Assembly (NCBI RefSeq): GCF_032854445.1
Contig: NC_088295.1
Coordinates: 61,239,249-61,303,248 of the forward strand
Direction of reading: 5' to 3'
From: Liolophura sinensis
Lineage: Eukaryota > Mollusca > Polyplacophora > Chitonida > Chitonidae
DNA length: 64,000 nt
In this document: positions 34,831 through 46,114 of the stretch, piece by piece
Layout of the letters: each line of letters starts with the position of its first letter
How positions within the stretch are numbered: the first letter of the stretch is position 1
Program-made: the position numbers and the translations under genes
The notes under the pieces: model-generated
Told to the model about the DNA's origin: nothing
Databases searched by the model: none
What the model saw: only the letters and a program-made list of their open reading frames with translations

Positions 34831-35089
34831 GTCACTACAAAGGAAGAGCTAAGAGTAAATTGGCCTTCGTGACGTGGAAACAGGCACGGTGTTTTCATAA
34901 TCCATATTGCTGCGGGCATTTCACTCGCCTTTGGTTCTTTCCCAGTACACATTACGCTTCGAATTCAGCCAGATTTCATCCAACGACAAAAATAAATAAA
35001 TATTAAATTATGCGTGACGCAGTGAGCAAACCTCGCGTGCCAGAATAACTTAACCTGGATGGATGTTTTGCATGTTCCTGTTCCATCTG

Positions 35090-35630
35090 AAATCTGGTCG
35101 GCTTTAGCATATCTTAAGGTTGTGCACTACGACGTGCCAAGATACATTACCATCATCCTGCAGAAACCATTTGAAAACGTAATCCAAAATCGACGTCGGC
35201 ATTTCATCTCGCAATATGAATAAATGAAAGAAACCTATGCATTAAACTATTCTTGTTTTGGACAGACATAAACACTCACAACGGAGCTGAAATTCGGCGC
35301 CTTTTCCTCTTTATGGAGCTAAAAGCGACTTGGTGTCAGACACCCATGGAGTTTTTGGCATCTTTCCATTCTTGCAATCATTGCGGAAATCTTAAACCCA
35401 GTGGATTATATAACATACACCGCAACGCTCGTTGACTGAAACTTTAGGATGCTGATGTCGTAAACATTATTTGGTAAAATCCCCCAGTGTCTTAGTTTAT
35501 AACAAAACAATGACATTATTATGCCCCATTCACTCCAGTCTCTGGGGCAGGTTTATGTTTTCATTTACCAGCAAACGTTTCCCATTCAGCCCGAAACATC
35601 AAAAGATCTCGGACTTGAACTGGTTGTTTC
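35090..35630 (+). repeat. Module A, copy 9
   Basis: 'cttaaggttgtgc', 'gccaagatacattaccatca', 'gaaaccatttgaaaacgt', 'gcaatatgaataaatg', 'acataaacactcacaacgga', 'gcgacttggtgtcagacacc' and 'ggcatctttccattctt'. Its closest relative is A copy 11 at 40.27 kb; both have 'ttcggcgccttttcc'-like or 'attcggcgcctatgc'-like text not seen in the 12-30 kb copies. Confidence 0.87.
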
Positions 35631-35984
35631 TTATTTTGTGATCTGACTATATACAATCTTTCTTTTGGCATTGGATATAACATCGTCTTGCTTCTTTTTT
35701 ATTCTCCTGATAATTTTGAAAGTGTTAATAAATATTTACTTAATGCGACAAAGAACATGTAGCTCGGCACGCGACGTTGTGCCGCTAAGCACTGAAAATA
35801 ACATTGAAAGTATTTACCCAAAACATGTTACCACTGATGTATACTGTATACTATGTTGGCATGTATGATCACTATCATTTGTGTAACCGGTTCCGACATC
35901 GTACAGACCTGTGACAAAATAAATAAACAACTCTTTTTACACTGGTCTGCAAAACTCTGACAGATTCCCCCATCACAACAACAT

Positions 35985-36550
35985 CACCAAATGACGTTTG
36001 AAGGCTCTAATCACGGTCTAAGATTCCATCACACTCCGCCTGCTGTCCAGACAAACAGATTTAGAAGGTTACATTTATTAGGCCTCCTGGAGTGCGATTC
36101 ACGGGCTGACTATTGTGATAGCCTGGTAGTTTTCCATGATATATACAGGCACGAGGGAAAGAGTGGAAAAATGGTAATCAAGAGCACTGAGGTACATGGG
36201 CTCCCCGATGTAATATCCGACCAAAAGATATGAGATTATTGTTTAGTTCTCAGAAATTCGCTAGGCAAGGCTTTCCGCATTTGAGTAGATGTGGTAAGTG
36301 GATGTTAAATAGAGACCATCAGTATCGGAGTCATTTCCCGACAATAATTTGTGTAGAAGCACAAAGAAGTATTGTACGTTATGCAGTAACGCAACCGGTG
36401 AAGACTAAAGCCCTTGCCTCATGTTTTGCACCAAACTGTCAGATATACAAAAGCGGCTTATGCATTTACCTAACTACATTGAAACCGTGTTTAAAAGCCT
36501 AGGAATACTGCTCTCTTGCCCAAAGAGCTAATCAGATCCCTGAAATGTTA
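35985..36550 (+). repeat. Module B, copy 7 (3' part)
   Basis: Pairs with 41440-41700: 'gattccatcaca', 'gtccagacaaacag', 'tttagaaggttacatttatt', 'tattgtgatagcctgg', 'cgagggaaagagtgga' and 'catgggctccccgatgtaat'. It ends with 'aaagagctaatcaga' like other B ends. The 5' half of B is missing. Confidence 0.87.
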
Positions 36551-37260
36551 GCAACCCTTTTATGCTGTCAACTAGTGAATAGATTCTCATCTATCGTGTG
36601 ACACAGAAAATGTTTTGCTCAACGCCGAGCGTTGTTATTCCACAGAGTAGCTTTGATACTTGATGTGCCTAACCTTCCAAGTCTCCAGCCTGTCATGACG
36701 TTTCACCTTTTATATTGCCCACGACTTTAGTCAAGAATTGGGATTGCAGTTTCCTCCGGTAAAAAAATCAAATTACACACTGACCCAATTATGGTAAACA
36801 CATTTAGTAGTCATTAGAACACATCTAAGAAGCCAGCATTGATTTACAGTCGAGAGAAGTATATGTGTTACTGCTGCTAGGAAGTTTGATGGTAATTTGT
36901 ATACACGATGGTGATAACAGAAGTTTTGAAGTGAAAAGCAGAATTATGATTTTCCAACAGGGCATAACGGCTTGGAAGTGTCCTTGGCAAGGCTTATGAA
37001 CGTGAAACCTTTCCCACCCATGTATTCCTTGGTTTAGTCGGTTACTCATTAATGTCTTGGTCTTTTTGCGATCATCTGTGGTGATTTTTGTTTAACAAAC
37101 TGTTAAGCGTTTACTGATTTGTTGGAAGAGAACAATTTAGCTGAGATCTTACGCAGGAAAAGGTACCTCATTATTACAGTAAATTACAGCCTGACATTTG
37201 ATTATGTGTGACACTTGGGAATCCAAGTGCCACAATTGTAAATCCGACATTGCGAATTAC
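36551..37260. other. Diverged flank of module B, no gene
   Basis: Some text, such as 'cccatgtattccttgg' near 37018, recalls B copies at 15.73 and 22.84 kb, but the rest is too diverged to align by eye. Confidence 0.35.
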
Positions 37261-37261
37261 T

Positions 37262-37382
37262 GCCAGAAACTTGCTGATGGTCGTGGGATTCATGTGGCTT
37301 CCACTCACCATACTGCTGACTGTCGTATAAGTGAAATATTTTTAGTACAGTGTAAGACACCAACCAAATAAATAAATAAAAT
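37262..37382 (+). mobile_element. SINE-A 3' fragment
   Basis: 'gccagaaacttgctgatggt', 'cgtgggattcatgtggctt', 'ctgtcgtataagtgaaat', 'tttagtacagtgtaagacac' and 'caaccaaataaataaat' match the last 120 bases of SINE-A. Confidence 0.87.
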
Positions 37383-37686
37383 CATTTTAAAACAACACTA
37401 TAAAGTATATAAATCTTATAGCACTCAGGGACAAAGTAGTTGTAAAAAGAGACGAGAGCCCGAAAGGAAATAAACGTTAAACCACTTAGAGGTGAATATT
37501 AGAGAGAATTCAAAAACAGAACATAAAACAGTGTGCGTAATAGCAATGTTGATCATTTTACAAAATAATTCACATTTTTTCTGCTTTATTTTTTCTTGCA
37601 CGCATACATTCTGAGGATCACGATATTTTAAACTGTCACGATGCTCAATATCTGATATAATCAGACAATGAAATTACCGTCAAAAA

Positions 37687-37804
37687 TTGAGTGCTTGGGG
37701 TTTAACGTCGTACTTAACAATTTCAAGGTCTTAGGTCTGATTCGGCCCACTGTTGACCGCTTCTGAAGTTGACGTTCTACCAACTATGCTATCAGCGCCA
37801 GGGT
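37687..37804 (-). mobile_element. Core-deleted SINE-B with intact target duplication
   Basis: The + strand starts with the SINE-B tail 'gtgcttggggtttaacgtcg' and 'tacttaacaattt', then passes directly to the head: 'caaggtcttaggtctgatt', 'gttctaccaactatgctatc'. The core of roughly 250 bases is missing. It is nevertheless flanked by 'accgtcaaaaa' (37676) and 'actgtcaaaaa' (37805). Either it was inserted as a short head-plus-tail form or it lost the core after insertion. Confidence 0.88.
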
Positions 37805-38219
37805 ACTGTCAAAAAGGAACAACTGTTTATTACTCTCTGTCAAAGAGTTATAGGATACAAACCATCCACCAAACAACCTGTTTAAGCCCGATTTGTAAAG
37901 CTTAAGGTGAGGACCAGGAACATAAAAGCTAACATGAAGAGTTCTGTGTTACACATTAATGTGCAGCATTTCCCGTCTAAAGCAATTCGGACTTACGCCA
38001 TATAGTCTATAGCTCGTTCCTGCGTTTGCAATGTCGTTCAGTAGGCAGACTGTTAACGTAGTACTCATTCATTGCCAGAAAACAACGGATAAGTCAACCT
38101 GGAACACTAGTCGTTCTGGCATGAGGAATTGCATCACAATGGGACAAACGTTCTTCAAATGTTGGTCAAAGTCACACTCTGATTTCGTGAAGAACGACTA
38201 AATGCTTACTCTAACACAT

Positions 38220-38680
38220 GCTGTTCTTTCCTTCACATCTGTTTGGCATTAACATGTTTGTCTTAATTGTACCTTTTTCTGTTAAATGTCTCTTGCATCT
38301 AAGTCGCAAAGATTAATTGGCCGGGGATTGAAGATCATCTTCTCCTTTTGACAGCAGGTTTACAATTAGTGTCAGCAAAATTATGAGAATGTTACTGCCA
38401 AAATTATGACAGTAATGGCCTTAAATACTATCTCTGTTAAAGGGGCAATATCTAACGAGAAATGGACGATCTTAAATAAGCAATTGCACTAGAAGGACGG
38501 TAAAAATATCACTGTTTACACTCAACTGGCACGCAAAACTCAAATCAAAACGAGGCGAATGTAAAATAGGCAGGTATTTATTGGTCTGTTCTGACTTTGG
38601 ATACGGATATCTCATTAAACACTTTGTAATTCTTCAAAGCCAACAAATGTTGCTCCGTGGACGTTACACGAATTACACAA
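38220..38680 (+). repeat. Duplicated block (pairs with 43800-44230)
   Basis: 'cttcacatctgtttggc', 'ccttaaatactatctctgtt', 'ggggcaatatctaacg', 'gacggtaaaaatatcac' and 'caacaaatgttgctccg' match 43.80-44.23 kb at an offset of about 5.57 kb. This continues the 35-45 kb tandem duplication beyond the A and B modules. No function recognised. Confidence 0.75.
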
Positions 38681-39282
38681 TTTGTGTATGGCTGGAACAC
38701 AAAATAACATAGATATGCATTTTTGCCTTAACACTGTGTACTACTGGTACACAGCGGCTTTCAGAGAGTATACCTGACGGCTTTGTTCTTTCTTGATACC
38801 AAATATAACGTTGACACTAGTAGAAAATAAACAGTTTTATGATTGCGTTTGGTGATGTTCTGGTTACTGAACTAAAACATTAATATTGTCCGTGTAATTA
38901 CTCTCAGACAAGTTGAGAGAGTCAGTAAAGTGCATGCTGAGATCTGTTCACTTTACATCGGGCTGGTCAAATCAAATCATCAATGTCCCCGGTTAATATA
39001 AAACAAATATTGCGAGGGTCAACTGTTTGGACCTTGACACCCGGGAGATGCGAACACGAAAATTACAGAAAGTTAATGTCACAATTACTTTAAGGGTTAC
39101 CAACATTTTTGTATAGCACAGGAATGTAAAGTGCACGGTTACAATATTGCCTTAATGTTACTGGACAAATTGGACAAATTGACAAAAACTTTGAACAAAA
39201 ATTAAACGGCAGTTAATATAATACCTCACCTTGGGTACGTGTAATAGAAGCACGTCTATGCTTTCCCATTTTTCCCTTTTAG

Positions 39283-39352
39283 AGAGGCACTATCCCATTT
39301 TGTAGAGGCACTGTCCCATTTTGGAGAGGCACTGTCCCATTTTATAGAGGCA
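39283..39352 (+). repeat. 21-bp tandem repeat, about 3.3 copies
   Basis: The unit 'agaggcactgtcccatttt' plus two variable bases starts at 39283, 39304, 39325 and 39346. It lies in the space between the two duplicated blocks. Confidence 0.92.
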
Positions 39353-39719
39353 TAATGACCATTGAGACGAGTAAAATTATGGCCTGCTTCCATTTATGAC
39401 ACCTTCAACGGTTAGATGTCAGACACAAAGTGTTGCTACAGCATCTTTACATTTTAACTCTTATTCCAAGAAAAGGTTGGGAACCGTTGGAATAATTACA
39501 TCCACAATATCTACTGTTCTGATCAGAATATGACATGTAGATGTACGCAGAAAATAAGTTTAAGATGTGTGATGACTTTCGACATCTGCACTTTTTTGTC
39601 GCTACTCTTCAGCATCGCTTAGTATACTGTTACTTGAGATGCGAGAATGTGCTGGACAAGGTGTCTTGAATTAATGGCAAATTAGCCGCATCACACAAAT
39701 CTTCGCACTATACTCTCAA

Positions 39720-40065
39720 CTAAATACATCATCTCAAAAGGTACACGGAATTAATATGCCATGACATATGACAAATCGCCGGATTCCATGTGGAAACATC
39801 ATAAATGTTGACCAATTCAACATCTCACTTGCCACCTTTCAGAGTAGCACGGCGTTAGCGACAGGGCTGAAAATTGTCTGCCTTTGACATCTGATTTTGT
39901 AAAGCTGTTGGCTGTTGTCACTTCGGTGAACTCAGTGACATCTTCCATATTGTTAAATTTTCAAATTTCGAAAGCATCTGAAATCGAAAACTCCCATTCT
40001 ATGAGTTGTCTAGTTTGTGACATATCCCGAAACGTTCATATTATTGATATTATTACGCTGTCTTT
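39720..40065 (+). repeat. Module A, copy 10 (partial)
   Basis: 'ggattccatgtggaaacatc', 'tgaccaattcaacatct', 'gcgttagcgacagggctga', 'gtgacatcttcca' and 'cccgaaacgttcata' match 44.93-45.22 kb and 49.65-49.92 kb. The 100-codon frame 39884-40186 has stops in those paralogues. Confidence 0.8.
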
Positions 40066-40267
40066 TTTTCATAATCTTTCATTGTTGTCTAAATATTTCC
40101 AAGAAAACGGTCAATACGAAGCGACGACTCTACAGGTAATCGTAGCGAGGAAAAAGGCAGGAATTTATCATAATCAATATTGTTGAGGTATGTTTCAGAC
40201 TGGTCCAAATGCTAAATTTCATCTAACCACAAAACAAGAGAAAAGCAATGATGTTGAATGATTCGTG

Positions 40268-40870
40268 ATGTTAGGAGTCAACCTCGCGTGCAAAGATGCC
40301 ATAAGCTGGATGGTTGCGTTCTATGTTCCTGTTCCATCTGACATCTTACCAGCCCACTAAAGCATTTCCTAAGGTCGTGGAGAACAACATGTCAAAACAA
40401 ATTACTGTCATCCGGCAGCAGCCGTTTGCCAAACGTCATACATAATCACCAATTCCACATTTGACTTTGCAATGTGAATCATGAAAACACACCTAGACGT
40501 TCAACTCTTCACGCTGTGGAGAGACGTAAGCACTCAACGCAGCGCCGATTCGGCGCCTATGCAATTTTATGGCGCTTAAAGCGACTTGGTGTTAAATGCC
40601 CACGAACTTTCTAGCATCTTTTAAATCTAGTAATGATCAAGGAAACCTGTAGCCCAGCGAAATAAATTGCATTCATAACAATTCTGAAACTGGAGCTTTT
40701 CCATCCTGGAGTCGTAAATATGGGTGGGGAAAGTTCTGGGCATGTGTGCTAGTTTATGACAGAGCTATGACAATATTCCGCTCGATTCTTGCGTGTCTTC
40801 GATCCGGGAACATTTATGTATCCATTTCCAGGCAAATTGTCCCCATTCAGTTGGACAGATGACTGTGTAA
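40268..40870 (+). repeat. Module A, copy 11
   Basis: 'caacctcgcgtgcaaagatg', 'cagcagccgtttgccaaacg', 'acgtaagcactcaacgcagc', 'ttatggcgcttaaagcgact', 'ctagcatcttttaaatct' and 'cgggaacatttatgtatcc'. Tandem partner of 35.09 kb at about +5.27 kb. Confidence 0.88.
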
Positions 40871-41379
40871 ATCAATTAGATGATGCAATAGTCTGAAAGA
40901 ACAAAATTAAGGATTTAACGGTAAAAATAATAATAGAAGTTCCAGGTGAAAAATAGTTTACAATTATTAAAAAATATCAAATGGTTGATTACAGATTAAC
41001 GTCATTTTAATGAAGTTACTGAAGTTGCAGCCATATCGTATCGAGATTATGCTTAAATCTGGAGACAATAAACTGTTTTCAGTGCGATGCAATGGTGAAG
41101 TCTTTAGTATAGTTGTGGAAAAAGCTAGCGACCATCATGCTAATCAAGGAATATGAAACTTCGTGAGATTGTGGAAGTTCACGGAAGTTCCATTCATCCA
41201 GTTTGACGAGTCTATGCAGAAAGTCATATGTTGTGAACATGGCTTTATGATCGTTTTCAGCTTGTAACAAACAGGTTGTTCCAACCATCGGTCAGCTTAC
41301 ATTGTTATCCTACACTTCTGATAATTTCCCAACTTTTTAAACCACTCTGTTGTTAATGGTTGGAAAACTGACTCGTTTC

Positions 41380-41960
41380 TATACAGAGCTATCGAAGCCC
41401 CTATAAGAGCTTGGACAAACCAACAATTTCTGTTCGAAGGCTATAACAACAATCTAGGATTCCATCACATTCAGTCTGGTGTCCAGACAAACAGCTTTAG
41501 AAGGTTACATTTATTAGGTCTCCTGGGGTGCAATTCACGGGTTAGCTATTGTGATAGCCTGGCAGCTTTCCATGATATATACAGGCTCGAGGGAAAGAGT
41601 GGAGAAAAGATAATCAAGAGCACAGGAGTACACGGGCTCCCCCGATGTAATATCCAACCAATATGAGGTGTTATTGTTCTGTTCTTACAATTCTCTGGGT
41701 AAGACTTGCCGTATTTGAATAGCGGTTGTTAAATACACACTGGTTAGTACTGGAATGATTTTACGACATAAACAAAATCTTTAAAGGAACACAAATATGT
41801 GTAGTACGTAATGTAACAACTTAAGTTTACAATGCAAAAGCTAAAGGTTATACGAACGCGTCGATTTTCCTCACTATCTATGCAGTAAAAAATATCTTGG
41901 ACCGATTTGCCCGAATTGCGCATGTGTCACCCTTAGGGATGGTCTTCCTTAATATGCTTT
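41380..41960 (+). repeat. Module B, copy 8 (3' part)
   Basis: Tandem partner of 35985-36550: 'ttcgaaggctataa', 'gattccatcacattcag', 'ttagaaggttacatttatta', 'caattcacgggttagctatt', 'atatacaggctcgaggga' and 'ccccgatgtaatatcc'. It decays after about 41.7 kb. Confidence 0.87.
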
Positions 41961-42454
41961 ATAGTAAAACTTGGGGACCAGTTGTCGGCTATAATCAACC
42001 GACTCATATAACTATCTAACTAGGAAGTAATGTGAGTCAAAGCCGATGAGAAATGCACCCTTACCCTCCCAGGTAATTAGGATTCCTAAAAAAACACATA
42101 TGTTGTCATATGTGGAATGGATAATCAGCGACTGCGTGAGATAAACAAACATCCTCTGGTTTAGCCCTGTGCATTGTCATTTACAAAGTGGATTCGGTAC
42201 GTGTACAGTGGATTTCTCCAAATCTTTCATTTGTCATGAAGTTTTTACCATTTATGTTGTCAGAGGTTCGCGTCGGCTCTGGTCAGCGAAAGATTCTTAC
42301 AGAGTACGCTAACCAACTGCCACACTGCATGACCTAATCATGGTAAATGTATTGAGTTGTCGTATGGACAGAAGCCTCAGTCCAGCATTTTCTAGATGAG
42401 TGAAATTAGTATTCCTCTCCTTCCAAACGAAAAGTGAATTGCGTGTGGGTTGGG

Positions 42455-42490
42455 AAGGGAGTTGGGGGGAGTGGGGTGGGGGTGGCAAAT
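42455..42490 (+). repeat. G-rich low-complexity tract
   Basis: Run of G-rich text 'ggttgggaagggagttgggg' and 'gagtggggtgggggtggc'. Several runs of three or more G lie close together, so a G-quadruplex is possible. Confidence 0.8.
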
Positions 42491-42729
42491 AATAATTTAA
42501 GGGCGAGTGTAGGGGTTGGCTTTTAAAGCAAAGTTACCTCCACCCCACCGACCAAACGGGTCCTGCGTTTACTACTAAAATGAAGTTAACTATGGGCATG
42601 GTAGAAGCTTTCAACTAAATTGCAAAGTTGAAATTGTCCAATGAGGCATAATAGTTCGGCATTGTTCGTGTAAGAATTTTAAATAAGAAACGTTATATGT
42701 TCACATCCAAGTGGCTTGAGAGAAAAACA

Positions 42730-43190
42730 GTCAAAACTCAACAGGGTAAAATATAAAAGACCTGCAACATAAAGAGTAAAACCAGAGCATCTACAACAAT
42801 GTGACAGCTGGCAAATGGTCACACGTAACCGGTGAAAATAGGGCCACCTATAATTAGAGATGTACAGCAGAGAGAATAATACCAGAGCAGAGACGACATC
42901 GTGACAGCTGGCAAATGGTCACACGTAACCGGTGAAATACTTGCCCATTTATCTCAGTTGGGGTTTATTCTAGCTGTTCATGTAAATGCTAAAATATTAG
43001 AACCCCCACCCCCACCCCCCACCCCCCCCCCCCCCCACACACCCAGCACCATGGCTTAAGCGGAATTAGGTCAAACAAAATTGCATTGATGTTAGCCAGA
43101 ATTTATGATACATCGCTGATCTAGAATTACTCAGAATGTTGTGTTCTCACCTCATTTAATATACAATCACATTAAAACAATGCAAAGAGG
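42730..43190 (-). repeat. Module D, reverse orientation, doubled core
   Basis: Two cores about 110 bases apart (near 42800-42836 and 42901-42938) each read 'gtgacagctggcaaatggtc' then 'acacgtaaccggtgaaa'. Reverse-complemented they match 46.68 and 47.03 kb. The distal part (42945-43185) matches 8.48-8.72 kb, with a C-rich tract inserted. Opposite orientations inside one window suggest that D moves or inverts, unlike A and B. Confidence 0.8.
43002..43043 (+). repeat. C-rich simple repeat inside module D
   Basis: About 40 bases of nearly pure C with scattered A ('cccccacccccacccccc' style). The corresponding place at 8.55 kb has ordinary sequence, so the tract arose after the copies split. Confidence 0.9.
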
Positions 43191-43799
43191 CCAGGCTTCG
43201 GTGATGTATAGAATCCTGGGCCCGGTTGTTCAGAACTGTTTTAAGATTTAATTCCAGCTTTAACTTTAAGACAAGTCTTCAGTTTCGTACTAAACCCAAA
43301 ACTAATTGCGTAAAGGTGTGTTAAATATGAACTATAAGTCAGCTGCTATTACACTTTAACTTTGGACAACTGCATAGGCTGCTGGATGTGGCCAAAATTT
43401 TAATTTAAAAAATCACTTAATACCAGTATTATCTATTACACTTTCGCACAACTGAGCTTTGCTTTATGCATGAACACAACAACGTTATTATTGTGTAGGA
43501 GTTGTGACCAATTTGGTAAACTATCCGATTTGTCGATCGCCTAAGCTACTGAATAACACAGTGACTTCTCTTTATCGGTTATATAAACCACTCGAAATAT
43601 GAACATGAATCCCTCTGTTTGTGTGAGAATTGTGGACGTCATCTTAAGCCACAGGCAGAAAGCTGATATGAACCTGCAGGCGCAGATGGGGATTAAAGCA
43701 TGATGACATCATGCCGTTGTTTAAATGTTGTTTAAAGCCATTTGGTGATTCTCTGAACCACGGCTACATGTAAAGATCCGCCATAGCACGTGCTGTTGT

Positions 43800-44240
43800 T
43801 GTCTTCACATTTCTTTGGCTGTTACCCATTTAAATTAATAATATCTCTGCTACCAAAATTCCTCCATCATATCTCCTGCAGTTCAAGTGGCTAAGATAAG
43901 TAGACTTCATTGGTCATCATTTAATCTTGGTTACAAGACTGCAATTAGAGTGGAATTATGCCAAAATATTGTCAGTTGGGCCCTTAAATACTATCATTAT
44001 CTAAGGAGCAATGTCCCATCGCCGAAAGTGAACCTAAATTAGCAGAGGCACTGGACTGGCGGTAAAAATATGCCTTGATGAAAGCCATTGATACTCAAAA
44101 CTCTAACGAGAACTTGGGGATTACTAAACAAGCATGTACTGCTCGAACCAATGTACACGTACATGTATATGGGTATTTCACTAGCTGCTATGCGATTCTC
44201 TCAAATCAACAAATGTTGTAAATGAATTTTGATAGTGAAA
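43800..44240 (+). repeat. Duplicated block (pairs with 38220-38680)
   Basis: 'gtcttcacatttctttggc', 'cccttaaatactatcattat', 'ggagcaatgtccc', 'ggcggtaaaaatatgcc' and 'aaatcaacaaatgttg'. 'ggtatttcactagctgctat' near 44172 also recurs at about 62368. Confidence 0.75.
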
Positions 44241-44314
44241 GATATTAAAAAGCTACACTAGTTCGTTTTAAGTTCATTTATTTGTCGCATTCATTTTAAG
44301 TTCAATTGTATACT

Positions 44315-44492
44315 GGGGCGTCCGTGGCAGAAGTGATTAGTCTACCAGCTCGGTGCAATAACTCTGAGTTCAAGTCCAACTAATGCTGGCTTGCTCTCCG
44401 GCCGTACGTCATGAACGTGAGGTCTGCCAGAAATCTGCGGATGGCCGTGCGACTTCCTCACACCACTATGCTCACAACACCAATCAAATTAA
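44315..44492 (+). mobile_element. SINE-A with tRNA-like head, internally shortened
   Basis: The head starts 'ggggcgtccgtggcag', has 'gattagtctaccagctcgg' and a good B-box 'gagttcaagtccaac', then 'gcttgctctccggccgtacg' and 'ctgcggatggccgtg', and ends early in 'aacaccaatcaaatt'. About 60 bases before the tail are missing. The flanks 'ttcaattgtatac' (44301) and 'ttcaatcgtttat' look like an imperfect target duplication. Confidence 0.9.
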
Positions 44493-44764
44493 TTCAATCG
44501 TTTATTGCATGGTTGTGGTCGTATCTTGTTACTTTATGAATACTGTACTCTCACCGTTATTCACACACAAGTTGAGGAAGTCAGATGTTGCACTTGCGGA
44601 GATCAACCCAATTTCCATCGGACTGATTAAAGATAATAATTCCCACTACAGGCTGATGTAAAAGAAATATTATGACAACCAGTAATTTGGCACATCTCAG
44701 CGGCGTGACGCAAAACAAAAATTACAGTTTCTGAATGCCGCGATATAAAAGAATCTGATCAATG

Positions 44765-45265
44765 GGGCTTCCTGCAGGGCAAAGCTCGCGTGTCAAGAAA
44801 GCAAGAGCAACTTAGCACAATTCCATATTCCTGGCCTATCAGAAATTTTACCTCTCATCTGTGGACTACATACGTCATTTCGGAAGGCTGTGCATGATGA
44901 TGTGCCATGACACATTACCTGTATCTTCAATCGTCGGAATCTATTCGGAAACGTCATAAATGTTCGTCAATTCAACATTTCACTGGCCACATTTGGGAGT
45001 AGTACGGGCGTTAGCGTCAGAGCTAAAAATCATCTGCCTTTTTCGTGAGTTTATTGCCAGCTAGATGTCAGACACCAGCGAAGGCACTTGCATCTTTCTT
45101 TTTCCTGAACATCAGTTATTCATGGCAGCTGGAATCATAACAATGATCACCTTTTCCTCCAGAATGTTAACCTCAGTGTAAAAGTATTAAGTGTGTTATT
45201 TTGGGGCATGTTCCGGAATGTTTATCTTGACAGTCTGGGATTTTTATCTTAATTAAATGTGGTGC
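44765..45265 (+). repeat. Module A, copy 12
   Basis: 'cttcctgcagggcaaagctc', 'gcgtgtcaagaaagcaagag', 'gatgtgccatgacacattac', 'attcggaaacgtcataaatg', 'gggcgttagcgtcagagcta', 'gctagatgtcagacacc' and 'atgttccggaatgtttat'. Confidence 0.87.
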
Positions 45266-46100
45266 TACAGTATGTACGTTGCTACTTTTTTAGGCATATA
45301 CATGGACAGTTAGAAAAACAAATGGCCGGATTTTACCAGTGATTCTTGTGCGCGTTTGCCAAGCATTGCACTGCCATCATTGCTCTTGTTTTATTAAATT
45401 TCTTTCATTATATAGTATAACTCCCAATCTATATCTCCGTGGAACCGTTACTTTGTCGCATTGTAGTAAATTTCCGCCATTCCTTGCGACTGTTAAACCA
45501 CAGATGTGTATCCTTCTCAGCCTTCTCTGAATCGAGATTTCAAGTTTCTGGAAAGCACCCTCAAATTCTTCGATTTCCATAAACATAGTCTGAGTATCAA
45601 CGATTTTGAGACTTCTGTGTGTAAATTAGTTCTTAAACAAAGCTTCGGGTTTGTAAGCATAGAGGTAAGAGCAATGAACTCTACATGGCTACAGCCGGGA
45701 CGATTAAACTGTCATTTACTTACTGAATTTTTTTTTCGCCCACATATCACTGTAACATACAACATTCAAACATCGTTAAGATAGAAGCCTAAAAATGTTT
45801 TTTAATTTAATGTCTTTGTTGGCCACTGTCTTTTTTTCCTTTACAGTTGGAAAACGCTAAAATTTGTTTCCCACATGTGATATCTGTAAATTGGGTCACA
45901 GATAATTTGATAACACACTCATCAGACTTTCAGAGGGATCTGTCTGTTCGTCTTTGTGAAACGAAATGCAATTACACATTTTGAATGTTGTCAGTATATC
46001 ATGTAAGAGTATTCTATGTGTCTCCTTGTAGATAAACATCGAACTTCAGACACCGAATCACAGTTGGCACTTGGCACAGAGTCCAGAAGAAATTCTCCGC
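45266..46100. other. Unassigned DNA
   Basis: Overlapping frames on both strands (45339-45784) have no recognised domain. No paralogous block was recognised. Confidence 0.4.
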
Positions 46101-46114
46101 TATAGAGCCATCCA

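Noticed and set aside
42455-42490. Telomere-like or switch-like G repeat
   Set aside because: Only a short irregular G-rich run with no repeated unit.
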